Source of the DNA: Myxococcus eversor
GTDB lineage: Bacteria; Myxococcota; Myxococcia; Myxococcales; Myxococcaceae
Length of the DNA: 47,149 nt
Direction: 5' to 3'
Assembly (NCBI RefSeq): GCF_010894455.1
Contig: NZ_JAAIXY010000038.1
Location: 1 to 47,149 of the forward strand
Under the pieces are notes generated by a model. It saw only the letters and a list, made by a program, of their open reading frames with translations. It searched no databases and was not told the origin of the DNA. The translations under genes were made by a program, and so were the position numbers. Positions within the stretch are counted from its first letter, which is position 1, and the number at the start of each line of letters is the position of its first letter. Positions 40,119-47,149 of the stretch are shown here, one piece after another.

Positions 40119-42200
40119 TCAGTGTCTTTGTGTGTCGGGACTGTCGCTGAGGGGCTTGGGAGCTTCCCCGGCGGCTTGCGCGGCCTCACCGCCCGAGCCG
40201 CCCTCCGTCTGCGCGAGGAAGTCATCCAACGCGCCCACGTCGATGGGCTTGCGGAACACCGCGTCCACCAGCGCCAGGTTGGCGCGGTTCTGCCCGCGCA
40301 CGTCCATGCCGGTGACGATGGCGAGCAGCGCCTGAGGCGACTTCTCGCGCAGCGCGCGCGCCAGCTCCCAGCCGCTCATCTCCGGCATCACCGCGTCCAG
40401 CAGGGCCGCGTCGAAGCGGCGCCGGTCCCACATGTCCAGCGCCACGCGGGGGTCATGGGCCACCTGCACCTCGTAGCCTTCTTCCCCCAGCACCTCGGCC
40501 ATCATCCGCGCGTTGTCCAGGTCGTCGTCCACCACCAGCACGCGGCGCGTCTGCTGGAAGCGCCGAGGCGCCGCCGGAGCCACGGCCTTCGTCCCGGCCG
40601 GCGGAGTGCGCGTGGGCTCGTACGTCGACGACTGCTCATGGACGCGCGGCAGCCGCACCACGAAGGCCGCGCCCTTCCCCGTCGTCGCGTTCTCCGCCGT
40701 CAGCTCGCCGCCCCAGCGCTGCACCTGCGCGCGCGCCACCGCGAGGTACAGCGAGAGCTGCGGCGCGCCCGGGTCCCTGCGCAGCGGGTCGAACAGGTGA
40801 CTGAGTTCCTCGGTCGCGTACGTCGGGCCCTCGTCCTGGATGCGCAGGGTGAGCCACTCCTGGTTCTCCCTGCGCGTCTCCAGCTTGAGGTGGCCGCCCT
40901 CGTCCATCCTGTCGCGCGCCGCCAGGAGCAGGTTCACCACCAGTTCGCGGAAGAAGGCCGCGTCCGCGCGCACCGCGCCCGGGTCGTGCAGCTCCAGCTC
41001 CACGTAGACGGGGTGCTCGCGCTGCTCCAGCTCGCCGCGCGCCAACTCGAGCGACTCGCGCACCGTCTGGTCCACCTTCACGTCGATGGGCCGCTCCTCG
41101 GTGCGCTGGACGTTGAATTCCTGAAGTCGCGCCACCAGCTCGCCAATCTGCTGCACCGTCTTGTCGAGCGCCTCCAGGTGCTCGGGCTTGTACTCGCGCT
41201 GGAGCAGGGTGATGCGCAGGCGCAGCACGTTGAGGAAGTTGTTGAGCGCGTGCGCCGCGCCGCCCGCCAGTTGCCCCAGCGCCTGCTGTCGGGTGCGCTG
41301 GAGCAGCCGCCCCTGGAGCCGGCGCAATTCGCCATAGGCGCTCTCCAGGGCCTTGGTCTTGTTCGCGGACTCGGTGCGGTCGGTGAAGGTCTGGATGGCG
41401 CCGGCCAGCTCGCCCTCCTCCTCCCAGACGGGCGTGGCGCTCATCTCCAGCGTCACCTCGCCGCCGCCGGGGCGCTCCACCACCATCATCACCCCGCGCA
41501 CCGGGCCCTGCTCCTTGAGCGCGCGGACGAAGGGCATGTCGGCGACCTTGAAGGGCTCTCCCGTCAGGTGCCGGGCGTTCACCTGCGTGAGCACCGGGGA
41601 CACGGTGTTCACCGCGCGCCCGCCCACCACCGCGCGCATGGGCACGCCCATCAGCCGGCTCACCGGCGGCGTGGCGAAGGACACGGTGCCGTCCACTTCG
41701 GCCAGGAGGATGCCCACGTCCACGTGGTTGAGCACCGACTCCATCACCGCCGCCTCGCGGAAGCGCACCTCCTCCGTCTTCAGGATGCGCGCGTAGGACG
41801 CCTGCGCGGCCGCGTCCCCTTCCCACACCAGCTCCGAGATGAGGCCGGCGACCTCCGGCTCAATCAGTCCACCGTGGTGGCGCGCGTAGACGTGCAGCAG
41901 CACCGACTCCAGGGACTTGAACTCGCGCGTCAGGTCCTCGGGCTCGAAGTTCTGCGTGTACCGGTCCGCGCCGTGGGAGCGGGCGACTTCCGGCCACAGC
42001 CGCACCGCGTCCTCGCCCCTGTCCTTGAGCAGGCGCGCCATCTCGCCCACCAGTCGCCTCAGCGGGGCACGCAAGTCCCGGCCCGGAATCTCCACTTCGT
42101 AGACTTCCGCGCGCAGGCGCTTGGCCCACAGGCGCGCCACGCGCTCCTGCTCTCCCTGGAGCAGCTCCGACAGGGCTTCGATGGGATTGAGTCGAGCCAC
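40119..42200 (-). CDS. Hybrid histidine kinase with RsbRD-type sensor, PAS and receiver
   Basis: The product has 693 residues. The N-terminal helical domain (about 1-130: EALSELLQGEQERVARLWAK ... DLTREFKSLESVLLHVYARH) resembles the RsbRD_N sensor. PAS follows (about 150-275), then a His box GGAAHALNNFLNVL (about 318) of the His-x-x-Asn-Asn type. The HATPase is somewhat divergent. The C-terminal receiver (about 565-680) is intact: VVDDDLDN, phospho-Asp in LLDAVMPEMSG and Lys in FRKPID. GTG 42200 gives MARLNPIEALSEL; the frame is open further upstream, and no ribosome site decides it. It is divergent from the DUF2270 gene. Confidence 0.88.
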   Translation of the reverse strand: MARLNPIEALSELLQGEQERVARLWAKRLRAEVYEVEIPGRDLRAPLRRLVGEMARLLKDRGEDAVRLWPEVARSHGADRYTQNFEPEDLTREFKSLESVLLHVYARHHGGLIEPEVAGLISELVWEGDAAAQASYARILKTEEVRFREAAVMESVLNHVDVGILLAEVDGTVSFATPPVSRLMGVPMRAVVGGRAVNTVSPVLTQVNARHLTGEPFKVADMPFVRALKEQGPVRGVMMVVERPGGGEVTLEMSATPVWEEEGELAGAIQTFTDRTESANKTKALESAYGELRRLQGRLLQRTRQQALGQLAGGAAHALNNFLNVLRLRITLLQREYKPEHLEALDKTVQQIGELVARLQEFNVQRTEERPIDVKVDQTVRESLELARGELEQREHPVYVELELHDPGAVRADAAFFRELVVNLLLAARDRMDEGGHLKLETRRENQEWLTLRIQDEGPTYATEELSHLFDPLRRDPGAPQLSLYLAVARAQVQRWGGELTAENATTGKGAAFVVRLPRVHEQSSTYEPTRTPPAGTKAVAPAAPRRFQQTRRVLVVDDDLDNARMMAEVLGEEGYEVQVAHDPRVALDMWDRRRFDAALLDAVMPEMSGWELARALREKSPQALLAIVTGMDVRGQNRANLALVDAVFRKPIDVGALDDFLAQTEGGSGGEAAQAAGEAPKPLSDSPDTQRH

Positions 42201-42423
42201 GTTCAAGTCGCCAAGGTGGGCACGCCCGCCCGCCATGGCCACCCGTGCCCCCGCCTGGCCGCCCGCTCCCGAGGCACGATGCCACCACGTGAACCCCGTT
42301 GGACCGAGGCCGCCTGGACGCTCACCAGGGAGGCGGGGCATCCAACCGGGCACGCATGCCGGGAGCGCTCAGGCGGGCGAGCCGTTGCATCGACACGCCC
42401 CCCGGCCCACCTTCCGGGAACGG

Positions 42424-43200
42424 ATGCCCCTCAACGAGCCCACCAAGAACGACCTGCTGGAGTCGCCGTGGCTGTCGCAGCAGGCCATGGCGCAGCTCTT
42501 CCGGGGCGAGCTGAGCCGCTCCGACACCTGGCGCACGCGCCTGGACACGACGACGAACTGGGCGCTGACCACGACGGCGGCGGTCATCTCCTTCGGCTTC
42601 GCGACGCCGCAGAGCTCGCACGTCACCTTCCTCGTCGGCATCTGGATGGTGGTGTCGTTCCTGCTCGTCGAGGCGCGGCGCTACCGCTACTACGACTTGT
42701 GGAACCGCCGCGTGCGCCTCCTGGAGGACGGCTGGTGGGCGCCCATGCTGCGCCGCGAGCCGGTGGACCCGGACGCCCTGCGCGAATTGGCGGTGGAGAT
42801 GTCCCGCCCGCAGATTCAGCTCTCGTTGCTGTCCGCCATCTCCACGCGGCTCAACCGCACCTATGGGCCCATCCTGATGGTCCTGTTGGTGACGTGGTTC
42901 TTCAAGGTCTACAGCCACCCGAAGCCCCCGGTGGACTTCCTGGAGTTCGTCACCCGGGCCCATGTGGCGTGGATTCCAGGGCCCATCGTCATGTTGATCC
43001 TGGTGTTCATCACCATCGCGGCGACGTACCTGTTCATCTCCTCGTTCTTCATCCGGGCCCCCTTGGGGGAGCTGCGGACCCGGCCCCGGGGGCGCCGCGC
43101 CGCGCTGTGGGAGTCGTTCTACCGGCCCTACGCCATCCGCAGGAGGCACCGGCCCACCCGGCGGCCCGCTCGGCGGCCAGACTCGGCGTCCGAGCACTGA
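42424..43200 (+). CDS. DUF2270 family integral membrane protein
   Basis: This 258-residue protein has four hydrophobic segments in two pairs (TTTAAVISFGFATP and VTFLVGIWMVVSFLLVEA; then PILMVLLVTWFF and PIVMLILVFITIAATYLF). Conserved-looking features are RGELSRSDTWRTRLDTTTNW, ARRYRYYDLWNRRVRLLEDG and a basic Arg-rich tail. This layout matches DUF2270, whose function is unknown. ATG 42424 follows GGGAACGG. Confidence 0.82.
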   Translation: MPLNEPTKNDLLESPWLSQQAMAQLFRGELSRSDTWRTRLDTTTNWALTTTAAVISFGFATPQSSHVTFLVGIWMVVSFLLVEARRYRYYDLWNRRVRLLEDGWWAPMLRREPVDPDALRELAVEMSRPQIQLSLLSAISTRLNRTYGPILMVLLVTWFFKVYSHPKPPVDFLEFVTRAHVAWIPGPIVMLILVFITIAATYLFISSFFIRAPLGELRTRPRGRRAALWESFYRPYAIRRRHRPTRRPARRPDSASEH

Positions 43201-43333
43201 GGGCCTGTTTCACCCGGGGCGCTCCTGGGAGCCCTCCAACTGGCCCCTGGCTCATGGACCCCATGCCTGGCCCTGTACTCCGGCCGTTTTCGTCCTTTCG
43301 AGTCCGGGGGATTTGTGCTGTGAATCCGCACCC

Positions 43334-44338
43334 ATGGCGAACACGCGCACTGTCACGGTCATCAATGGAGACGGCATCGGCCCCGAGGTGATGGCGGCCA
43401 CCATCCGCGTCCTCGAGGCGCTCAAGGTTCCGCTCGAGTTCGAGCACAAGGACGCGGGCGCGGAAGTGGTGGCCAAGTACGGCACCAACCTGCCCCACGA
43501 GACGGTGGAGGCGGTGCTGCGCAGCGGCGTCGCGTTGAAGGGCCCCACGGGCACGGTGGTGGGCGGCGGTCTGCCCTCCGCGAACGTGGGTCTGCGCAAG
43601 CGGCTGGATTTGTATTCGTCGCTGCGGCCCGTGAAGAGCGTGAAGAACGTGAAGACGCGCTACGAGGACGTGGACCTCATCGTGGTTCGCGAGAACACGG
43701 AGAGCCTCTACGCCGGCCTGGAGCACATCATCGTCCCGGGCGTGGTGGAGTCGCTGAAGATCATCACCGAGAAGGCGTCCACGCGCATTGCCCGGTTCGG
43801 CTTCGAGTACGCCAAGAAGCACGGTCGCAAGAAGGTGACCGGCGTGCACAAGGCGAACATCATGAAGCTGTCGGACGGTCTGTTCCTGGACTGCTGCCGC
43901 AAGGTGGGCCGTGAGTATCCGGAGATCCAGTACGAGGAAGTCATCGTCGACAACCTCTGCATGCAGCTGGTGAGGGACCCGACGCGTTTCGACGTGATGG
44001 TGTTGGAGAACCTCTACGGCGATATCGTCAGTGACTTGTGCGCGGGTCTGGTGGGCGGCCTGGGCATGGTGCCGGGCGCGAACATCGGCGAGCGCACGGC
44101 GGTCTTCGAGGCGGTCCACGGCACGGCGCCGGACATCGCGGGCAAGGGCATCGCGAACCCCACCGCGCTGATGATGTCGGCGGTGATGATGCTGGACTAC
44201 CTCGACATGGGCGAAGAGGCCCGGCGCATGGAGAACGCCCTCCACAAGGTCTACGGCGAGGGGAAGATCCGCACCGGCGACCTCGGTGGCAGCGCGACGA
44301 CGCGCGAGTTCACGGACGCGCTCATCGCGGCGCTGTAG
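43334..44338 (+). CDS. Isocitrate/isopropylmalate dehydrogenase family, probably NAD-dependent isocitrate dehydrogenase
   Basis: This 334-residue beta-decarboxylating dehydrogenase has INGDGIGPEVM at the N-terminus, LKGPTGT, the Arg trio around YSSLRPVKSV, and VVRENTESLYAGLEH. It also has GVHKANIMKLSDGLFLDC, ENLYGDIVSDLCAGLVGG, and the cofactor site AVHGTAPDIAGKGIANPTAL. ENTE.LY.G.EH favours NAD-type isocitrate dehydrogenase over leuB. The start is ATG 43334. It is monocistronic, with its own intrinsic terminator. Confidence 0.9.
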   Translation: MANTRTVTVINGDGIGPEVMAATIRVLEALKVPLEFEHKDAGAEVVAKYGTNLPHETVEAVLRSGVALKGPTGTVVGGGLPSANVGLRKRLDLYSSLRPVKSVKNVKTRYEDVDLIVVRENTESLYAGLEHIIVPGVVESLKIITEKASTRIARFGFEYAKKHGRKKVTGVHKANIMKLSDGLFLDCCRKVGREYPEIQYEEVIVDNLCMQLVRDPTRFDVMVLENLYGDIVSDLCAGLVGGLGMVPGANIGERTAVFEAVHGTAPDIAGKGIANPTALMMSAVMMLDYLDMGEEARRMENALHKVYGEGKIRTGDLGGSATTREFTDALIAAL

Positions 44339-44366
44339 TCGGTTCGACGGGACACTCCGTCACTTG

Positions 44367-44402
44367 AGCCCGGGTTGCCTCTTTGAGGTGCCCGGGCTTT
44401 TT
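44367..44402 (+). terminator. Intrinsic terminator of the isocitrate dehydrogenase gene
   Basis: AGCCCGGG (44367-44374) pairs with CCCGGGCT (44391-44398), followed by TTTTT. It lies 29 nt after the stop codon. Confidence 0.9.
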
Positions 44403-44415
44403 CGTGCCTGGCATG

Positions 44416-45369
44416 TCAGTGGGGGGTGGGCTTCGAGGAGTGCAGCGCATGCGCGGCATCGTCGAAGACCCTGGCGCCGACGGAGTCCTGGGGACGGTGT
44501 GCCTCGATGGCCGCCACGTCCTCCGGGCGTCCGACGGATTGCAGGAGGATGGCGGAGCGCAGGGAGAGGTCGGGGTCTTGCGAGCCGAGTAGCCCTAGCG
44601 AGAGGACGCGCAGCCTCGTCCGGGCATTGTCGGGCAGGTTGGGGAGAAGCCGCTCCCGGTGGGCCAGCAGTACAGCGAGGAGGCACTCCGCATATTCGCG
44701 CTCACTCGCACTCGAATCCGAAGGCGAGGACGGGATGAACGCGGAGAGGGAAGGCAGCCAGGCTTCTGGCAGGTCCGCTTCGAGTATCGCGAGGACTTGC
44801 GTCTTGTCGGCCAGCGCAACGGACGCGTCACCCGCCCACTCGCGCAGCGACTCCGGCGACTTCGACAAGAGGACGTGCAGCCCCTGAAGAGGGCCCGAGA
44901 CGGAGGGAGTGAGCTTTCGCAAGGCCTGCTCCACGACCGGGAGCAGTTCAGGATGCCTCCGCTTCCAGAGCGCATGCGCAAGCGTGTACAGCTCCGACGC
45001 CCCTGGTGCACCACGTGTCAGCCGCTCCAGCCGACGCGTCAGGCTTCCGCGAGCCTCGGCTTCATGGAGTTCGCCGAGGGCCTGCGTCACCACCTCCGCG
45101 ACGGACTTGCCATCCAAGTCGGCGCGAGCCTCTTCGATGACGAGCTGCCGCTCCAAACGACGAAGATTGGAGTCACCTCCCAGCACGCCAAATCCGAAGA
45201 CTGCGGCACGTCGCAGCCGCGCGTCCGGAGACTCCAACGAGCGCGCCAACCACGACTCCGCGTCGGAGCCCAGTCGGGAGACCGCTTCGCGCGCGCGCGA
45301 CTCGTCGCCTTGATGGAAGGCTTCGATCAACTCGTCCGCTGCCATCTCTGTATCGCCACGCGATGCCAT
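44416..45369 (-). CDS. HEAT-repeat protein, probable immunity partner of the SitA-like toxin
   Basis: This 317-residue protein is soluble and almost wholly helical with HEAT-like pairs (SWLARSLESPDARLRRAAVF, LRRLERQLVIEEARADLDGK, SLTRRLERLTRGAPGASELY). There is no signal peptide. ATG 45369 has GAGGACGGGG upstream; an earlier TTG (45399) overlaps the toxin stop codon, so either way the gene is translationally close to the toxin gene. Its position directly 3' of a lipoprotein toxin is that expected of SitI immunity genes, which are very diverse. The immunity role is inference from position. Confidence 0.65.
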   Translation of the reverse strand: MASRGDTEMAADELIEAFHQGDESRAREAVSRLGSDAESWLARSLESPDARLRRAAVFGFGVLGGDSNLRRLERQLVIEEARADLDGKSVAEVVTQALGELHEAEARGSLTRRLERLTRGAPGASELYTLAHALWKRRHPELLPVVEQALRKLTPSVSGPLQGLHVLLSKSPESLREWAGDASVALADKTQVLAILEADLPEAWLPSLSAFIPSSPSDSSASEREYAECLLAVLLAHRERLLPNLPDNARTRLRVLSLGLLGSQDPDLSLRSAILLQSVGRPEDVAAIEAHRPQDSVGARVFDDAAHALHSSKPTPH

Positions 45370-45395
45370 GGAAGCCCCGTCCTCGTCCCAAGCAC

Positions 45396-46784
45396 TCAAG
45401 GGAAGCTCACTCCCGAAGGGACGTACCGCCGGACCAACGTTCCGTCGAGCGAGTACAACTCCTGAATGGCCTTCCGGTCCGCGCGGACCATGGACTCGAA
45501 GGCCTCAATCTCGCGTGCCAGGTCCTTGGGGTTGGAGACGTAGTTGGTGTTGTGACGGACGCCATCGGGGCGTACCGAGGACGCGTCCGGTCTCCGGAAG
45601 CGGATGCCTCCTACAGGGCTTGGATCCTGGACCGGTCGCCCCTGCGCGGTGACCTGTGACTGATTCTTGCGCAAGTCACCGTGCCCCGCGGACTCTCGTC
45701 GGGCCAGTTCCTTTTCGATGGTCTCGTTGTGAGGCGGATTTCGTCGGGTGTGTGCACCGCCATAGCGCGTCGACAGCCCGGTCTCACTCGCAGGCGAGCC
45801 GACCTCGTCCTGCATCGAGCAGACAACGGTACCACCACACACCGGGGCCACCATCGTCCCAACCAGGGCTCCGGCCACCACGACCGTTCCATCCGCCACG
45901 ACATGGGCCACGGCACCGGAATTCAGCGACATTCCCTCGGCGAGGACGTAGCGCGAAGGCCCCCACATCGGCGGCCCCAGTCCCCCGGCGGAAACGGGGG
46001 GCAGCACCTTGGCGACTCCGAAGCTGGCCACCAGCGCCAGCACCCGCAGCGCGCTGGCTCCCACGGCACCACCGAAACGCTCGGCCACCGCCTCCAGTTC
46101 TTCCGCGGTCCGAGCGGCCATGGACTCTTCGTAGAGACGTACGCAGATGCGTCCGAGCTGAATCAGCTCATGCACGCCCACGGCGAGCGCAAGTCTCACG
46201 GTCACCGCCGTGGCGAAGGCCTTGGAAAACACCGGTTCTGGCAGTGCCCACGCGGCCACATAGACCAACATCGCGAGGGTGACACTCACGAGGAAGGCCG
46301 GGGAACGGAACATCTCCAGCGCCGCATCCCGGAGCCCGGGGGCCATGTAGCCAGGTGAGAGCCGCAGCGCGAGGAGGACCGGGCTGTCCTCCAGTGAAGC
46401 AGGCAGCGGCAGCCGGGACGGGCCAAAACGCGTCAAGTACTCCTGACGAAGCCGCGGTTCCCAATCCGAGGGACTGGAGTCCATCGAGGCCACCTGCCGC
46501 GAGGACGCCCAGAGCCGCCGTCCCCGGGCATTCTCCGCGAGAGGGAAGTCCTGCTGGAACACGGCGAGCAGCGCTCGGGCCTCCTCGACAGAAAGCTCTC
46601 GCGCATTCGCTACCGGAGGGAGTGGCGGAAACGAGAGCGCCCAGCGCCCATCCGAGAGTTCACGCGCCGCGACACGCACCACCGTCGTGGAGGCCGCGCC
46701 CGACCTTGGGCCCGAGGAACACGACAACACCAAGCAGAGCCAGAGGGCCAGCGCACTTCGACATAGGGAAGAGACGTTCCACAT
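45396..46784 (-). CDS. SitA-like polymorphic toxin lipoprotein
   Basis: The product has 462 residues. The signal peptide ends in LVLSC (lipidated Cys22). A conserved-looking body follows: LRLSPGYMAPGLRDAALEMF, two hydrophobic stretches (164-185 and 190-215) and ARTAEELEAVAERFGGAVGA. I recall these features from myxobacterial SitA5-type proteins, which are handed between cells by TraA/B outer membrane exchange. A hydrophobic segment (290-320) precedes a polar C-terminal module (about 345-462: GDLRKNQSQVTAQG, RFRRPDASSVRPDG, NTNYVSNPKDLAREIEAFES, ELYSLDGTLVRRY) that is likely the toxin, possibly a nuclease. A HEAT-repeat gene follows immediately. ATG 46784 has no Shine-Dalgarno and lies 38 bp from a CRISPR array. 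Confidence 0.7.
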   Translation of the reverse strand: MWNVSSLCRSALALWLCLVLSCSSGPRSGAASTTVVRVAARELSDGRWALSFPPLPPVANARELSVEEARALLAVFQQDFPLAENARGRRLWASSRQVASMDSSPSDWEPRLRQEYLTRFGPSRLPLPASLEDSPVLLALRLSPGYMAPGLRDAALEMFRSPAFLVSVTLAMLVYVAAWALPEPVFSKAFATAVTVRLALAVGVHELIQLGRICVRLYEESMAARTAEELEAVAERFGGAVGASALRVLALVASFGVAKVLPPVSAGGLGPPMWGPSRYVLAEGMSLNSGAVAHVVADGTVVVAGALVGTMVAPVCGGTVVCSMQDEVGSPASETGLSTRYGGAHTRRNPPHNETIEKELARRESAGHGDLRKNQSQVTAQGRPVQDPSPVGGIRFRRPDASSVRPDGVRHNTNYVSNPKDLAREIEAFESMVRADRKAIQELYSLDGTLVRRYVPSGVSFP

Positions 46785-46822
46785 GTCGCGGAAGCATGCA
46801 CCTACAACAACTACCTCGGGAA

Positions 46823-47142
46823 GTGCTCAACGCCTTCCGGCATCACGGCGAGCGGCGGTGAGGCCTCGTGGGGCAGGGAACCGGAGGCTGTCGTGCGCAA
46901 CGCCTTCCGGCATCACGGCGAGCGGCAGCACCTGTTCCGAGACGACGACAGCAACGTGTACGCGTGCTCAACGCCTTCCGGCATCACGGCGAGCGGCGGG
47001 AGGCGGTGAAGGTGGTGCTGGGCAAGTCCAAACTGTGCTCAACGCCTTCCGGCATCACGGCGAGCGGCGGGGCCGGCCCGAATCAACATTCGCTATGCAG
47101 CTGGCTGTGCTCAACGCCTTCCGGCATCACGGCGAGCGGCGG
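46823..47142. CRISPR. CRISPR array, five repeats visible, continuing past the window
   Basis: The 36-bp repeat begins GTGCTCAACGCC, continues TTCCGGCATCAC and ends GGCGAGCGGCGG. Copies are at 46823-46858, 46893-46928, 46964-46999, 47035-47070 and 47107-47142. Copy 2 has two changes (GTGCGC and final AG); the others are identical. The four spacers are 34, 35, 35 and 36 bp and unrelated. The degenerate copy near the left end and the lack of room for a leader on the left suggest this is the leader-distal end, with the leader and any cas genes to the right. The type cannot be assigned without cas genes. Confidence 0.95.
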
Positions 47143-47149
47143 CCCCCAC

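Noticed and set aside
39976..40335. Continuation of the 39826 remnant into the hybrid kinase gene on the opposite strand
   Set aside because: It becomes Pro/Arg-rich antisense sequence and overlaps the intact receiver domain of the kinase.
40122..43391. A 1089-codon plus-strand frame antisense to the hybrid kinase and running through the DUF2270 gene
   Set aside because: No recognisable domain, biased composition, and it conflicts with well-supported genes on both strands.
46785..46822. CRISPR leader on the left of the array
   Set aside because: Only 38 bp lie between the first repeat and the toxin start codon; too short and not AT-rich.

Overview
The window looks like a chromosomal segment of a myxobacterium of the Myxococcaceae (Myxococcus, Corallococcus or Pyxidicoccus type). 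The DNA is very GC-rich with strong third-position GC. It carries family expansions typical of that group: hybrid histidine kinases, Ser/Thr protein kinases with TPR tails, HD-GYP and receiver proteins, a histone H1-like protein and a SitA-like lipoprotein toxin. The species cannot be fixed from sequence alone.

Left end (1-2964) is a decay zone. A frameshifted, 5'-truncated ABC exporter abuts a 5'-truncated oxygenase-like fragment. A Cys-rich repeat lipoprotein follows, then the tail of a WYL regulator, a transposase tail and the catalytic end of a tyrosine recombinase, beside tRNA-Pro(CGG). This looks like the worn remains of mobile DNA at a tRNA attachment site.

The middle (3214-44338) is ordinary dense chromosome. 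It holds central metabolism (rpe, pyk, an NAD-type isocitrate dehydrogenase), RNA modification (dusB, queF, queA), ribosome rescue (RqcH-like), proteases (SprT-like, M50-TPR) and stress or envelope functions (ECF sigma with NrsF-like anti-sigma, desaturase, ClC, peroxiredoxin, cardiolipin synthase-like PLD). It also holds polyphosphate metabolism (ppx-like), two Ser/Thr kinases, two hybrid histidine kinases, an XRE-cupin regulator with a clear operator, and a 2-oxoglutarate oxygenase closely resembling HIF prolyl hydroxylases. Eleven genes that lack a Shine-Dalgarno carry a TANNNT -10-like hexamer 6-15 nt before the start codon, which suggests leaderless or near-leaderless transcription.

Right end (44416-47149) is a defence and competition zone. 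A SitA-like lipoprotein toxin with a probable immunity gene downstream abuts a CRISPR array of at least five 36-bp repeats that runs off the window. Only 38 bp separate the toxin start from the first repeat, so the toxin promoter probably lies in or beyond the array. The pairing of a kin-discrimination toxin with a CRISPR array, together with the leaderless-promoter pattern and the repeat lipoprotein, are the observations most worth following. No cas gene is in the window.
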